NCBI RefSeq assembly: GCF_036417845.1
Contig: NC_089980.1
Location: 129,420,516-129,484,515 of the forward strand
DNA length: 64,000 nucleotides
Direction: 5' to 3'
Source of the DNA: Apteryx mantelli
Taxonomy: Eukaryota > Chordata > Aves > Apterygiformes > Apterygidae
The stretch's first letter is position 1, and the number at the start of each line of letters is the position of its first letter. Below the pieces are notes generated by a model, which made no database searches, was not told the DNA's origin, and was given only the letters and a program-made list of their open reading frames with translations. The position numbers were made by a program, and so were the translations under genes. Positions 22,666-35,010 of this stretch are shown in pieces.

Positions 22666-24312
22666 TTATTATAAACATGAAAGTTTTCATTGTTAAAGTA
22701 CGTCCAGTTTCCAGACAAAGGCGTAGATTCTGCCCTCAAAACCTGAGCATGGTATGAAAGGTTGCTTCTAAATAATTAGTGAAAAGTGTTCCATATAGAG
22801 AAAAATATTTGAGGTCCTCAGGAGAGCCATACCATGATGCCTACTAGTTAGACTGAAGCAGAGTTAAATTGGAAACTGTGAAATTTTGCTAGTATTCTAG
22901 TAAAATAACAGATCTGTCTACTGCAGGAATCAATAGCTGCACTATAGTTTTACAATAAAAACAAATGTCCACCAGAGGCTCAAGTGGAACCAGCAAGTGG
23001 ATTTGAGTCCTGTTTTCAAAGGTGATGTAGCACTTTTAGGCTAAGGTTTTTGTCGTTTATCATGTGCCATATTAGAGATTCTTGAGCTGTTTCCAAACAG
23101 GCTGGCAAGCCTGCACAGCACAGCACTTTTGGAAAACGATACCCTTGGTCTGGTGACTTTAGCCAGACATGTTTTCACAAATATTCTTGTGTAAGGAAAA
23201 GTTAACAGCTAAAGCAGATAAATATTTTCTGTAAAATGTTATGCTACAAGAGCATTAGTGATACCTACAAAAGAAAAAATGAAACACTGATTAGTCTTTT
23301 CATTTTACTTTCCTGATTGTGAAGAATATTTGCATATATGATGCAAATATGATCAGAGTAATATCCTCTTATGATCAAATGTTAAGATTTTCTGCCAGTA
23401 ACCAGAAGCTTTGTACACAAGACCTGTTCAGTGTAAATAAGTTGAACATGTAAGACCAGTTATGACTGCACTTTCTGTCACAAATTGACTGTTTGACCCA
23501 CTTATTCCAATCAAATCAGTCTAGTCATGGGATATGCCAGCCATTCATAGCTCAGTGTTACAGAACATGCTCTCAGGTTGAGTATCAGATGGTGGACTAA
23601 TGTACTGCAGATTACATTAATCTTACTTGTTATCTCTTCCTCTCTGCCTGTTCTTTCCTACTTTTTTTGTGGTTTTGATTCTATGTTTGTTTTCACTGTT
23701 CCATAACAGAGATTATCTTTGCAGGACACAAATTGTAATTATATATACACATATTTCCTATATCATTTACTTATGACTGATGCTTGAACTCTTAGTTTCT
23801 TTGGTGTAGTATATGCATTCAGTAAAGAACAATTTTCCAAAAAACTTAACTGATTTGTAAGCTTATCACTCACCACAAAGCCTGAGAGCTATGATATTAA
23901 ACAGCTAGTTACAGTCTGATTCAGACCTCCTTAGTCAGGACTCAGGTAGATTTTAGTAACCTAAGTCCCCCATGCATCAACTGGTGGAGTAGTAGCACTG
24001 TCTTTTGTATAGAAATTTCACAGATAAGGTATTTGCCTACAATTAGGAGAGCTTGGTTCTTAGATTGAAGGGACTGGAAAGCTATCTCATAGACTAAGAA
24101 AGTATGTCAACCGCCAAGCTCTCTGGCAGTTTAAGACAGAAGGAAGAAATAAAATGGTTCACCCTTTACCTCTCTTGGTGGAGCTAAAACATTGTGCACC
24201 TGGGAATGAGAAAGTTGTGGCTGGAAGAAAAGGAAGCATGAGGAAACCTGCCTTTGCAGTTTACTCAGTACATCCTAGCTGAGTACTTCAACATGTGCAA
24301 TGAAGAGCCAGG
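22666..24312. other. Non-coding stretch
   Basis: No gene or clear repeat. A weak 'CTGATTCAGACCTCCTTAG' block near 23920 may be a small piece of a sauropsid MITE-like repeat. Confidence 0.45.
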
Positions 24313-24630
24313 TTTCACAGGCTCACAGAATGGCTGAGGTGGGAAGGCAGCTCTGGAGAGCATCAAGTCCAATTCCCTGCTCAAGCAGGGTCAGCTAGAG
24401 CAGGTTGCTCAGGGCTTTGTGTCCAGTTGGGGTTTGTATCTTCTAAGGATGGAGACTCCACAACTTGTCTGGGCAACTTGTTCCAGTGTTTGACTAACCT
24501 CACGGTAAAAAAAGTTTTTTCTTAAGTTTAAGTGGAATTTTCTGTATGTCATTTTAGCCCGTTGCCTCTCATCCTATCACTGGGTGCCATTGAGAGGAGT
24601 CTGGCTCCATCTTTTTTACTCCCTGTTAAA
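24313..24630 (-). mobile_element. CR1 LINE 3' end
   Basis: The plus strand begins with the reverse complement of a CR1 3' terminus (TCACAGAATGGCTGAGGT), continues through 'CTCAAGCAGGGTCAGCTAGA' and 'GGATGGAGACTCCACAACTT', and ends near 24630. It shares the stretch 'TTTAAGTGGAATTT-CTGTATGTCA' with the CR1 at 15.94 kb, so both belong to the same subfamily. It is a typical short 5'-truncated copy that keeps its 3' end. Confidence 0.95.
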
Positions 24631-25169
24631 CTCTCTGAGGTAACAAAAGTTGTAGGCTTTTAGTACTGTAAACTGCACAGCATATTTTTAGATACTAAAG
24701 TTATTAAAAATCACTGTAGTTCTGCTCAAATATAAGTACTCATCTTTTCGAAAAGACACAGCCAAAAGCTTGAGAAAAGTCTTAAGAAAAATCTTATGAA
24801 AAGCCATGCCCTCTCCCAAAAGTCAGTAAACAAAAGATGAAGAATCCTAGAGCAGAGAATACCACTGAGGATACCATGCTGCTGGTAGACTCTGATGTTA
24901 TCTCTATGCTGTAATGTCATCTCATGCAACCAAGCTGGACTATTAAAATAGCTTATTGAAGAGAGATAATATTCGTCAGCTTTATAGGACCAAAGCTGTA
25001 GTGTGTTTTGTATCTAAAAGTCAACACCTTCAACTCTTCTGGGAGACAAAAATTAACCAGAGGATCCAGGAAAAAATGATTTAATATAGCCTTCCTTGGC
25101 TAAATGGACTCTAAAAAAAAAGATTAGAGACTACAGGACAAATATATGGAAATTGCTAATAGAATCTAC

Positions 25170-25545
25170 TGACACTAAGCTGAGAAGTGTTCTGAGTACA
25201 AAGGAGAATCATAAAAAAAAGGCTGACTTACTTGGAACACTATACAGTTCTAGTCATTTGTGTTTAACAAAACTAAGAACAAACAGGAATACAGGCACAA
25301 TAATAGGATGAGAAGATGATAAATTACAGGAGTGACTGAAGAGACTGGAAAGGGTATGATTGCTATCTTTAACTATATCAATAGAGTGATGACCAAAGAA
25401 AGAAAAGAACTAATTAGGCTAAAGAGTAACGTAAAGACAATTGGATATAGACAAGCTATGATTAAACTTAGGCTGGGCATTAGAAAGAGGTTCTTTGCCA
25501 TTGCAAGAGTCAAGAATACAGAGCGGCCTTCAAGATTGTAGGTAG
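25170..25545 (+). mobile_element. CR1/L3-like LINE remnant
   Basis: A 'CTTGGAACACTATACAGTTC' block resembles the conserved 'LEYCVQFW' coding segment of CR1/L3 ORF2. It is followed by 'TATGATTGCTATCTTTAACT' (compare 'ATGATAGCTATCTTCAAGTA') and by 'GGCTGGGCATTAGAAAGAGG' (compare 'GGCTGGATATTAGGAA'). The order agrees with the ORF2 C-terminus and 3' UTR of an ancient element. It is dead and strongly diverged. Confidence 0.65.
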
Positions 25546-26744
25546 TTAGGGTAAATAAGCTAACTCCTTCTGTTACTCATTTAAAAAATTTTATAGAAGG
25601 AATTTTTGATATGCAACCGGTGTCAACAGGCAGCCGGTTGGAGTGACTCAGGATGGTACTTTTAGTTTTGAAATCTCAAAAGATGCGAGATAAGTTCATG
25701 ACATGGAACTTGAAAGTGGTGTTCAATACTACTCAGTATTAAACAGGAGTTTAATTTCTAGATGAGAAGTTATGAATAATCATGAATAATCCAGTATTTA
25801 GAAATACAGTCAGAAAAGTCTTGCAAGAGGCAGAAAAAAACCTTATTGCTATCACCACAATATCTAGTATCAGTCAGGACCATACAGATTTTGATCCTAA
25901 CAGGGAATAAGGATGGAGGGTATGTTCAGCTGAAAAGAGTGATAAACATTGAAGATTAGGGCTGAGCAGGAGTTTTCAGATGAGATGTCGAGCTGTTCAA
26001 AAATGTTCATTTTGGGGATCTGCATATTGAGAGATCAGAGAGATCATTGTGGTCCCCAATTTATGTACATTTAATTTAAAAGTAGAAAGTTCCCTTTAAA
26101 ACTGAAATAAATCTATTATTTTGCAAGAAATGCAAAGAATAACTTTTTGTTACAACATGATATTGTTAATTCTTCTCCTCTCATGGTGTCATCTGAAAAT
26201 ATAATAATCATATTCTGTCTTCTATTATCTATGTCACTAATGAAAGTATACAACGGGGTACTACTTGTGCTTAGAATTAATTGGGTGCATAAATGTTTGC
26301 AGGACAGATGCCTTTGTGGTGCATCAGTCTCAGAGGTTTTGGCAATTTTATACTTCTTAAAGCAATTGAAGCTTTTGGTTTTTTTAATAAAGCCATAAAT
26401 TGCAAAACAGGCTTTTTAACATTTCTGATATTCCCTTGTTCTGACCCATTTGAAAGACTATATAAATCTTATCTGCAAAGTTTGGAATTTCCTATTAATA
26501 ATAATGAAGAAAGAGAAAAGAACAATAAATTGTTCAAGAAGAGTCTGGAATTTTTCACTGTGGGTTATCCAATAGAGTAGAGGACTGAACAAAGATATAA
26601 ACATCAAACAAATGAAATTTTGATTGTCATTTATGAGGAGAAAACATCTGTAATGGATATAACGAGCAATCTTGAATCTTAATATTCAGACTTTAATGAG
26701 TAAACAGATATTTCACCATCTTGTAAAACAATAGTATTATGAGC
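25546..26744. other. Non-coding stretch
   Basis: Open frames of 83 and 95 codons overlap at 26147-26580. Their composition is AT-driven, they have no splice context, and I do not consider them genes. Confidence 0.45.
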
Positions 26745-26825
26745 TCAATCTGGTTAGAGCTACTCTGGTGCTTAAAGACAGGCTTAAGTGTTTTTCTGGA
26801 TCAGGCCAGAATGGTCAGCACCCTG
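26745..26825 (+). mobile_element. MITE-like repeat, right half
   Basis: The block 'GGCTTAAGTGTTTTTCTGGA' followed by TCAGGCC matches the right half of a common sauropsid palindromic element whose terminus reads like 'GCTTAAGTGCTTTGCTGGAT' plus CAGGGCC. The left arm is lost or too diverged to see. Confidence 0.6.
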
Positions 26826-26981
26826 CCAGATTAATTCTTGGAAGAGTTTACAAAAAATAGTGAAAAAACGTGTTGTGGATAGCAAGAAATCCAAAACAGT
26901 GACCAAATAGTCTACATTAGCAATAGGGTAAGCCAAGTTCTTGAAGAGAATGATTTGAGGTACAGAGCATCAAAGAAAAGA

Positions 26982-27018
26982 TTTTTTTTTGCCCCCCCCC
27001 CCCCACTTTTTTTTTACA
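26982..27018. repeat. T9-G-C13-A-C-T9 homopolymer cluster
   Basis: An uninterrupted run of about 13 C is flanked by runs of about 9 T. The complementary strand has a G-run of the same length, able to form four-stranded structures. Assembly length errors are likely in such a tract. Confidence 0.9.
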
Positions 27019-27065
27019 GCAAAATGTTTATCCTCTCTGGCACTTGAATGGATTCCAGACTAAAG

Positions 27066-27135
27066 TAGAGGTTCCCAAACTTTTTTTGTGTAAACCCCCC
27101 CATTCCCAAGGTTGAAGATCCACTTCCGTTTGCAC
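27066..27135. mobile_element. Possible hAT-type terminal fragment
   Basis: The block AGAGGTTCCCAAACTTTTTT followed by a C-rich patch resembles the terminal sequence of hAT-superfamily elements, which often begin CAG-GGTTCCCAAAC. No second terminus or transposase is visible. Confidence 0.35.
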
Positions 27136-29116
27136 AATGGGAGTGTCAGCTCACTTGTGGTTGGAACTCTGTGGGAACTACTAATGTAAAGAAAATCACT
27201 ACTTAGTATCAGAAAATAGTACTAAAAGCAGAGAGTGTGGCCTAGAAATATGGAAACAGTGTTCAAAACTGGAAGAAATTTGGAATAACTTATCTGATTT
27301 GCTAGCTTGACTAATTCCTCTTCGACAGAAGAGGGAAGAACTTCAACGTACTACTCATATTGCAGTGTTTTCAAGAAAGTGTTTGTCAGACTTTTAGTTA
27401 CCATTCTTGCGTTACATTCTCCTTCCTTTCTCCACAGCGAGTGGAAATAATTGCCAGTCCTGTAATAAACCTCATGCTGATGAGATCCTTTGCCTTCGTG
27501 AAACCCTTTACTTTCTTCTCCCCTCCTTTTCCTGTGGAGTTAGTGACGCTCTTGCAGCATGCAGCTTGCTGTAGAATGGGAGCCTCACTGAAGTCCCTAT
27601 ATGTTGGAAATTGGTGACCCTTCTAGACCCCTCCTCCTTCCACAATTCATCAACTACCCATTCAAATACTCTCCAGTTCCAAATTACAATCATTATGCTT
27701 GAATGAATATTTATTGATTTATTTACTATCCAGACCTTGGAAGAATTCGGAGTCAGAGTTTGACTAACTTCTCTTTGGTTTGGCCAATTAAGTACTTGAA
27801 TTAAGTAGGAACCCTTTTATTGTATAATCTTGGAAACTTATCAGTTGGATTGATCCTAAAAATGTAATTCACCATAAAGTGCATAAAATCATAAATTTTT
27901 TTTGGTTCATTTTATCCTAGCTTTGTTCTATAGTGTTTAAATTTCTTGCATGTTTCCAGGCATGTAGGAGAATGCTATGTTGGCAAAACTGCAGCATTTT
28001 ATGGGCTCCTTTCTCAGTCATGTATTTCATATTGTCAGAGTTCTTTCACTACTTACAGTACATCTGAAGACCTTGTCAGTTTTTATCCAATCTTACACTT
28101 GTTTTGTACTCTCTGGGTAGACTTTGGCCTGTTTTACAAGAAGAGTTAGATGATCTCACTTTCAAAGTCTAGAAGCAGTGGTGCAGAAATCAGCTATTAA
28201 GGAAAGGAAGAGACAGTGGCTGCCATAATGGGGTTTCAGTCCACATTGACCTCTTTGACGCTACCAGAAAGCAAAAAATCCTGATAAAGTGAATGATCAG
28301 TTCAGGGTAGTCTTTAAAACTGGTCCAGACTAGCCAAAACAGAGATGATGATATAAATTTATCTTGTATTGCCCCTTGAGCTCTGAGTATTGCAGTGATT
28401 ACTTGTGAGGGTAATGAATATTGAGGCACATTCTTAAATAGATGAGCCTCTATAATTAGTGCAATTTATGAGAGCTCAAAGAAAATTTCTATCAAGAAAT
28501 CAAAACAAATATGTATGTCTATAATACCTTGACTACAACTCAGCAGTTACCAGAAAAGGTGAATTTTAATAATTTGTTGCAGTGTTGCATGAGGCACTGG
28601 AATCATTAGCTTGTTTAAATACAGAAATACAGACTGCTGTACCTGTGATAGTTCCATTGTTACAGGCAACTGTTGGTAATCAAGGAACCGCTGATAATAA
28701 ATCTTCATGAACAGAGGCATAATTCTAGCCCTAGCAGAATCAATGATTTATTAATTGAAATAATTAAAATGCAGTGAGACTTTAACTTAAGAGCAACGTA
28801 AGCAAATCTTCCTTTTTGGCTACCAGTGTTGGATCAAACACAGCAACTGTTACTATTAATTCTTTGAACTAGCATTTTATGATGCAACTAAACATAACAG
28901 AGTGCCTTTTCATATTATCATCTGCCAACCTTCTCATCATATTTTGACATACATATGGAGCTTGTTAGATCAATGGTTCCAAAATTCTGGAAGTTTTATC
29001 TTACCTTTTCTGAACTGTTTTATTGGCAGTTTATCCCACTGAAATTTCCATGAGGGTTCACTTCCATCATTCTGTAATAAAAATAACGTGCCTTTTATGA
29101 TATTTGACATTTTAGG
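27136..29116. other. Non-coding stretch
   Basis: No gene that I can support. Short open frames at 27360-27693 occur on both strands across the same bases, which is typical of chance. Confidence 0.45.
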
Positions 29117-29215
29117 TCTACATAACCAAAGAATTAGTGCAGGCCACCAACTTTGCAGGGGCTGCAGACCCTGAAGATCAGCCGCAGTTACTTGAAAAAT
29201 ATAAACACTTTTAGA
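29117..29215 (+). other. Candidate short exon-like open segment
   Basis: An acceptor-like site (TTTGACATTTTAG) is followed by 32 open codons and a TAG. The translation starts VYITKELVQATNFAGAADPE and has a more protein-like composition than its neighbours. No matching upstream exon, no donor and no convincing polyadenylation site were found. It could be a terminal exon, a fragment of a dead transposon ORF, or chance. Confidence 0.15.
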
Positions 29216-29519
29216 GCAAAGCTATGGACAATAATTTAGGGAACAAATGAAAGAACACAACCTTTAATGCAATTGTGTCCACTACTTTGACTGTTTTAAC
29301 ACATCTCGAACCTAGAGGACATATTAACTCTTCCTTCCTATTGTAGCCCACTTTTTATTCAATTCTGAGGTGCCTTACAGCTATGCTTGTCTTTTATTTT
29401 TTTCCTGTCTTTTTTCAGAGAGAGTAAATCTTACAGAGACCAATGCACTGAAACAAGAACACAAATGTTCAGGTCCTCTTTTTATTCAGTAAATGCATCA
29501 TAAACACCATTAAGCATCT

Positions 29520-30195
29520 CTGTTTTAGCATGCCTCATCTCTGACCTTGCAGATCCATTCTCAGGAGTGAGTAATCATTCTTTGGGCTCAGTTCAGTTCT
29601 CCCAACATGTGGCGCTATTTGAGATGCCCATGTGGCATGAAACTGGCACCTCAGAAATGCATGGACCTCCTCTGTCTTCTGAGCCATCTCTGCCAGTGCC
29701 GTGTGGGTGTCCCAGATACCCTAGGCCTTCTGCAATGTGTATGTTTAGGCAACTGAATTGAACCCTAAGAGCCTGCAGACTCGTACCTGAGATAGCAATA
29801 GCTAAAGTTCTAACATTATAAAATGTAAATGCTAGCGAATAACTCTACTGGTGGGTCTAATCCTCCTTAATTTGGAGAGAGAAATTCAGCTTTAAATTCA
29901 GAACCAAATTTCAAATTCAGAGCCTGAACTTTAATGGATGTCAGTACTTTAGGCATCTGCATGTAATCTGGGTGTTTAACCTTCCATGGTAGTCAGTGAA
30001 GATTTAGGTTACTATTCAGTTACCTAAATGTATTGCTGACTGCTGATGGCCAATTGTGTCTGAGACATCTTCCTGGACCAGCCTGGAATGTACAATAGAC
30101 CCAGCTGGAGGCCAGATGGATACTGCAAGACATACCAAATGAGAATGGACTCCTATGTATGGGCAACTAAACTGAGCCATAGAGCTCAGTGAGAC
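29520..30195 (+). repeat. Unclassified interspersed repeat, copies 3 and 4
   Basis: Two right-end blocks of the same family lie here: TTTAGGCAACTGAATTGAAC at about 29742 and TATGGGCAACTAAACTGAGC at about 30154. Each is followed by a CC-TA-GAGC-like tail. Upstream are 'TTTGAGATGCCCATGTGGC' and 'TTAGGCATCTGCATG' blocks found in the other copies. Probably two partial copies lie in tandem. Confidence 0.5.
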
Positions 30196-33100
30196 AAATC
30201 ACACTTTTAGTTCCTATGAAAGGAGTATTTTTAACACAAAACAAAACGTTACGGTCTACAGTCCTTAGAAGAGGACTAAGACTACTTTTCCATTTTACAC
30301 AGGCTATAGAAAAATTGTCAAGTGGTAGTAGCCAGCAGCCACAAATTACTTAGCTTATATTTCCGAAGGCCTCCTTAGCTCTGGTGAAATTATTCTAATT
30401 TTTTTTTAAAGTAGCATTTAATTATATATCAGTATTTCAAAACAACTTCTTCCATTACTATTGTATTTATGCAGTCTCTTCAAGATTCTGGTTTCTTCAG
30501 CAAAAGTGTGTCTCTCTGTTGCAGCAGCAGATGGGTGGGTGGCTTTAGATGACCTTTTGAATGCTTGTATATGTGTAAAAGATAGGTCTATGCTCCAAGG
30601 GAGACAGAACATAGAAAAAAGTTGGTGTGGTTACTCCATTTAGTTAGCATACCTCTAGGTAGTTCATCTACCGAAATTCAACAAGATGTTATGCTGCAAA
30701 ATATGTCATACTGCTTAGAGAATTGACACGTTTTTTAAAAGAATGAAAAATGTAGTTTAAAAAACTCTCATTGCAAAGTTGCAATATAGCTATATTCTCT
30801 AACTCCATCAGTCTTAACGGTATCTCTTTGCCTTCTGCTCATCAGTCACATAATCCATAAGCATCTTAAAACCCAAGATCCATTAAAGTGTGCATCTTCT
30901 ACAGGGGAATACAATCTCATGATGTTTAAATAACATAGTATCTTAAGATTTTTTTTCTTCTCCACAACTATGGGAATAGGTTAGGAATATAGGAAACAGA
31001 TAAATTCTGTGCCATTTCTAGCATGTCTTGATGCACCTGAGCTCAGAAATAAACTTTTCTGAGTAGGAGAAGTAGGAGCAAGTAGCAACAGCTGTTTACT
31101 ACAGACTATGCTTTTTATTTTGCAGATACCTATAACGTGTTACTTCTTACCTTGTTAATCAGTATTTGGTAAAGAGTCTGCTCTGAATGATTTGCTTATC
31201 CTTCAATATCTGGTATCCTGATATTCTGCTGCTTCTTTGAAAGAGGCAGAATGCTTACTTATTTTTAAAAAAAGGTTATAAAGAAGACCTTCATGGCTGC
31301 TATAGATTTATTAAAATACCTATGTTTGACATAAATGTTACAGAGTTGTCTGAAATAGCAGAAATACAAAAATATTTAAAGAAGCCATAGATCCTGCCAA
31401 CTGAATGCTAGGGCATCCTGACCGCAAATCTGGAACTACAAGAAACAAGTCATAAACCTCTGAACCTTGGAATTAAGAAATCTGGCACAAAAAGGCAAAG
31501 CCTATCTGTTCATCCATAGTTAATAGTTGTGCCTTTTCCACAATTGTATATGCAGAAGCAAAACACTTTTTGTTGAATAAACAGCGCTTACCTCAAGCAA
31601 AAACAGTTAGTGCTATTGGGAAAGTGTGAAGGACACCAAAGAATAAAATGATTGTCAGGTTGGTGAGGAATATGTAGAAGACAGACGTAAGAGCAGCCAG
31701 ATCCCCAAAGCCTCAACCAGTATGCTTTGTTTCATTTGTTTCTTTATTTCCACACTGCCTAGTGCTAATGTGTAAAGCAAAAGGCAGAGTGAATGGCCTG
31801 AAAAAAAAGGCAGGAAAGAAAAAGGAAAATTAAAAAATAATAATGTAGAGAAAAAAGAACATGAAGAAAAGGAAAATGGAATAGAGAGTGCTAATAGAAA
31901 AGGAGAAAACATAGGGAACAGAGGAGGGTGAAAAAAAGAATCAGGCAGAATGGTGCATGGGAATAAGTAAGATGGTGCAAAGCAGAGAGAATCTGCAAAA
32001 AGGAAAAGGGGAAAATGGATAATTGGGACAGAACTGAATTTTTTGAGGGGTAAGGGAAGAAAAAACAACACATAAAGCAAAAAATCACTAAGGTACCATT
32101 AAAAAGGAAATGGAATATCAAAATACAAAAGAATAAAGAATAAGTAAGTGGTAGCATTAGAACTGGAACCCACTTGAAGATCCATAAGTAGATGGAAATT
32201 ATAGAGACAAACATATCAAATTGGCAGAATATCTGAATAGGGCCAGACCTGCTAAGTATCCAACTCAGTCACTGCTGCTCCTCCCAGTGAAGTGTAACCT
32301 GTAAAATAAAGTTTCAGAAGTAGCACCTTGCAATTCTTCCTCCTCATTGCTCAAGGTTTTATCCAAATCATTTGCCTTTGTACTGCAATGCCAGTAAGAT
32401 AGTCAGATTTAAGTAAGCCTGCCAGGCAGTCCTCCTCCTATTCTCTGTGCAACACAGAGAGACATGGAGAGGTGTTACATTGGCAAAAACTGATGAAAAG
32501 GGGAAGAATATGCCAGTGCTACTTTCACAGTGTGTACTATTCACTTCCTATGAAAGAAGGGGAAAAGCAGGCTGGATTAGATCTAATATATGACATTGGA
32601 TCCTTGTTGTTTTTTGCAAAAAAAAAAAGATTAGTAATTAATATCAGGCATGACTAGGCAAGCGGTAAAACTGATCAGTAGATAGAAACAGCAAAAATCA
32701 ATTCTAGTATGGAAGGCAGTTCCTCTAAACAGGAGATCCTGTAGAGAGAAGTACCATTGTTCATAAATTGTTTCTCTTTCTGGGCTATTTAAAGAACATT
32801 TTTGCAGTGCAGTTAGGCCTTAGCTGGCTGGTATACAATATCCAGTCATGTGAGGCTTGATGAATTAAAGTCACAGTTTTTCTTGTCTATTTGGCTTGCA
32901 AAATTTTCTCCATGTTCCTTTTATTTTAAAAAATACTTTCTTTTTGTAATTTTTTGGTTTGTTTTAAACTGATAGCAATGAAATGTTTTGGTGAGTGTCC
33001 ATGCTGTCTTTTATCACTGATCTCAGCCAATAAACTAAGTATGACTTCAACAGATGTTTCTTCTACTTCGAACAATAAGATGTTTTGAAGTCCTCGGAAG

Positions 33101-33319
33101 CAAATTAAAGTAAGAAAGAGAAGTTTAGAAAGTCTTATGGAAAGGAGAGACATTTTTCTCTGAAGATTTAAAAAAAGAGTAACCTTTGATGTCCTATTTA
33201 AGCCTAATAATAAAAAGCAGAAAGATATTCAGGTGAAGACATAACTGTGCGTAGGAAGGAAACATCTACTACATTCACAATTAGTCACGGTTAATGTTAT
33301 ATCTGGAGTTTAGATACAC
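30196..33319. other. Non-coding stretch with purine-rich tract
   Basis: No gene supported. The notable part is the purine-rich block listed separately at 31799-32070. Confidence 0.5.
31799..32070. repeat. Purine-rich low-complexity tract
   Basis: The plus strand is dominated by A and G for about 270 bases, in GAAAAGGA/GGAAAA-type patterns broken by a few pyrimidines. On the minus strand this gives long open frames rich in Phe, Ser, Leu and Pro; these are an effect of composition and not genes. Confidence 0.85.
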
Positions 33320-33410
33320 CATGCCAGATTTTTCTTTGGTGTGAGTGTAGCTCCTCTGACTTTGATAAAGCTAGACTGACTGTTTTATATCAGGTGAGGA
33401 TCTGCCCCTC
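33320..33410 (+). mobile_element. MITE-like repeat
   Basis: The segment matches the pattern of a small sauropsid palindromic element. A left arm containing GGTGTGAGTGTAGCTCCTCT is followed by a CTGACTTTGATAAAGCTAGA centre. The right end is TATCAGGTGAGGATCTGCCC, which compares with 'CAGCTGAGGATCTGGCCC'. Confidence 0.6.
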
Positions 33411-34199
33411 TGAGTCAAGCTGTGAACAAGAAGAAAAGAAGGGACAGAACTTGAGGAAGGATTAAAAGATGTCTGGTTTTTCTCTCATTTAAATTCTGCT
33501 TCCTTTTCCAAAGCTTCAGAAAGAGTTTTGTATTTTGTGCTGCCTCATGCTGTATGTAGTATTATTAAAGTACTTATAACATGAATCTCTTTCAAATAGG
33601 AATTATTTCAGTTCAGTTCTCTGTATTCTATGAAATGCGTCACAGTATTTCCTTCCATTTTTCTAGATCTTTGGGGCTAGGAAAGGTTTGCCATCTTTAC
33701 CTATTTCTGTAACATTTTAGGTTTGGAATACTTCTGGTGGTGCTTAATCATGTCATATAAAATATTAGAAGCCACAGAAATGCAGGAAAAAAAATCCTGG
33801 GCTTAATGTCTGTAGGACTTAAAAGAGAAACTGTACAAAACTCATTTCTAGTAGCATGAGTTGTAAGATATCATCCATGAGAACATAACACTGCAAAATA
33901 GCATCTAGTGAGACTGATATTCTGGGAAACACAGCAGCACATGTGAAGTGACCAGTCATTCTCCAGAGAGCTGTGGGAAAACTCTGCTAGAAACATGGAT
34001 GATCCCAGTGAGAGCACAGAGGAGACTAGGGAGGAGGTGAAATGGGTTTGTTGGTCACATATGTAGAATAGATTCCCATACGGCAAAGCTCCTACTAGCA
34101 GCCCAAGTGTTTCCACTGGCTAATGGATTTTGGATCAAATCCCAAGTAGGGATGGAAGAACAGTGTTAGACTATATGGATGAAATCCAACTCATTCAAT

Positions 34200-35010
34200 T
34201 CATCTGACTTCAGGGGAATAATTCAGGTGCCTCAATATAGGTATCTACTGCCATGTGAGGTGTCATAGGTGAGATCCCACCTGGTCTTCAGCTGCTGAAA
34301 GATGTGGGTTTTCCGTAGCTTCTGTTTGATAACTGTCTGCCACATGCAGATGTCTCATATCTACAATGGAATCTAAAATTGCTTCTGATGCCTGGATCCC
34401 ACCATAAGATCTTGATTCAGTTGCTGTCTAGCTGCTGCTGCAGAAGGTCTGTGTTCTCCCTAAATCTTAGGTCATAATTTCCAGCATCATGTGGCCATTT
34501 CAGACACAACAGGGAATCTAAAAAAGACATCAGATACTTATGTGCAGGCAAATAAATGGAGCCCTTGGTGTCAACATCTGATCTGGCCTTACAAAAGTTT
34601 CTTTATTTAGTGGAGAGGAACGGCCACTTCATCTGTGCTGTTTTTGGGTAGGACTCTCAAAGGACCCTCAGGCATCCCAAATGGCAACAGATGCCTATGT
34701 TTAGGTAACTGTATCCTACCCTAGGTGTTTAGGGTGAGCTGAATTGCTCTTTCAGTGCCAGTGACTGTACAGATTAAAGTCCATTGACTATACTGGGAAT
34801 TCAGGTTATAATGCAGTTCATTGATTATAATGGGAATTTAATTCTGTCCTGCTCGGCCTCCTGCTGCTTCTCCAGAAGACTGTAAATTGCACATTGGAGC
34901 TGCCAGCTCTGCAAGGAGGTCTTGGGTCCCCTACTGTACTTCAGGTGTCTAACACCTATTCCTAAGTATAAGACACCTAAATTTAAGTGACCGAATCAAC
35001 TCCCTGACCT
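34200..35010 (+). repeat. Unclassified interspersed repeat, copies 5 and 6
   Basis: The left end, AGGTGCCTCAATATAGGTAT at about 34228, pairs with the left end at about 22037. Right-end blocks GTGCAGGCAAATAAATGGAG (about 34541) and GTTTAGGTAACTGTATCCTA (about 34699) follow. The region also holds a further 'GGTGTCTAACACCTATTCCT' block near 34940. It is the longest assembly of this family in the window and has no coding potential. Confidence 0.5.

Noticed and set aside
25332-25541. Plus-strand 69-codon Lys/Arg-rich frame
   Set aside because: It lies inside the CR1/L3-like remnant and corresponds to 3' untranslated sequence of that family.
31655-32214. Minus-strand frames of 141 and 107 codons rich in Phe, Ser, Leu and Pro
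   Set aside because: They are the translation of a purine-rich tract. The composition explains the lack of stops.
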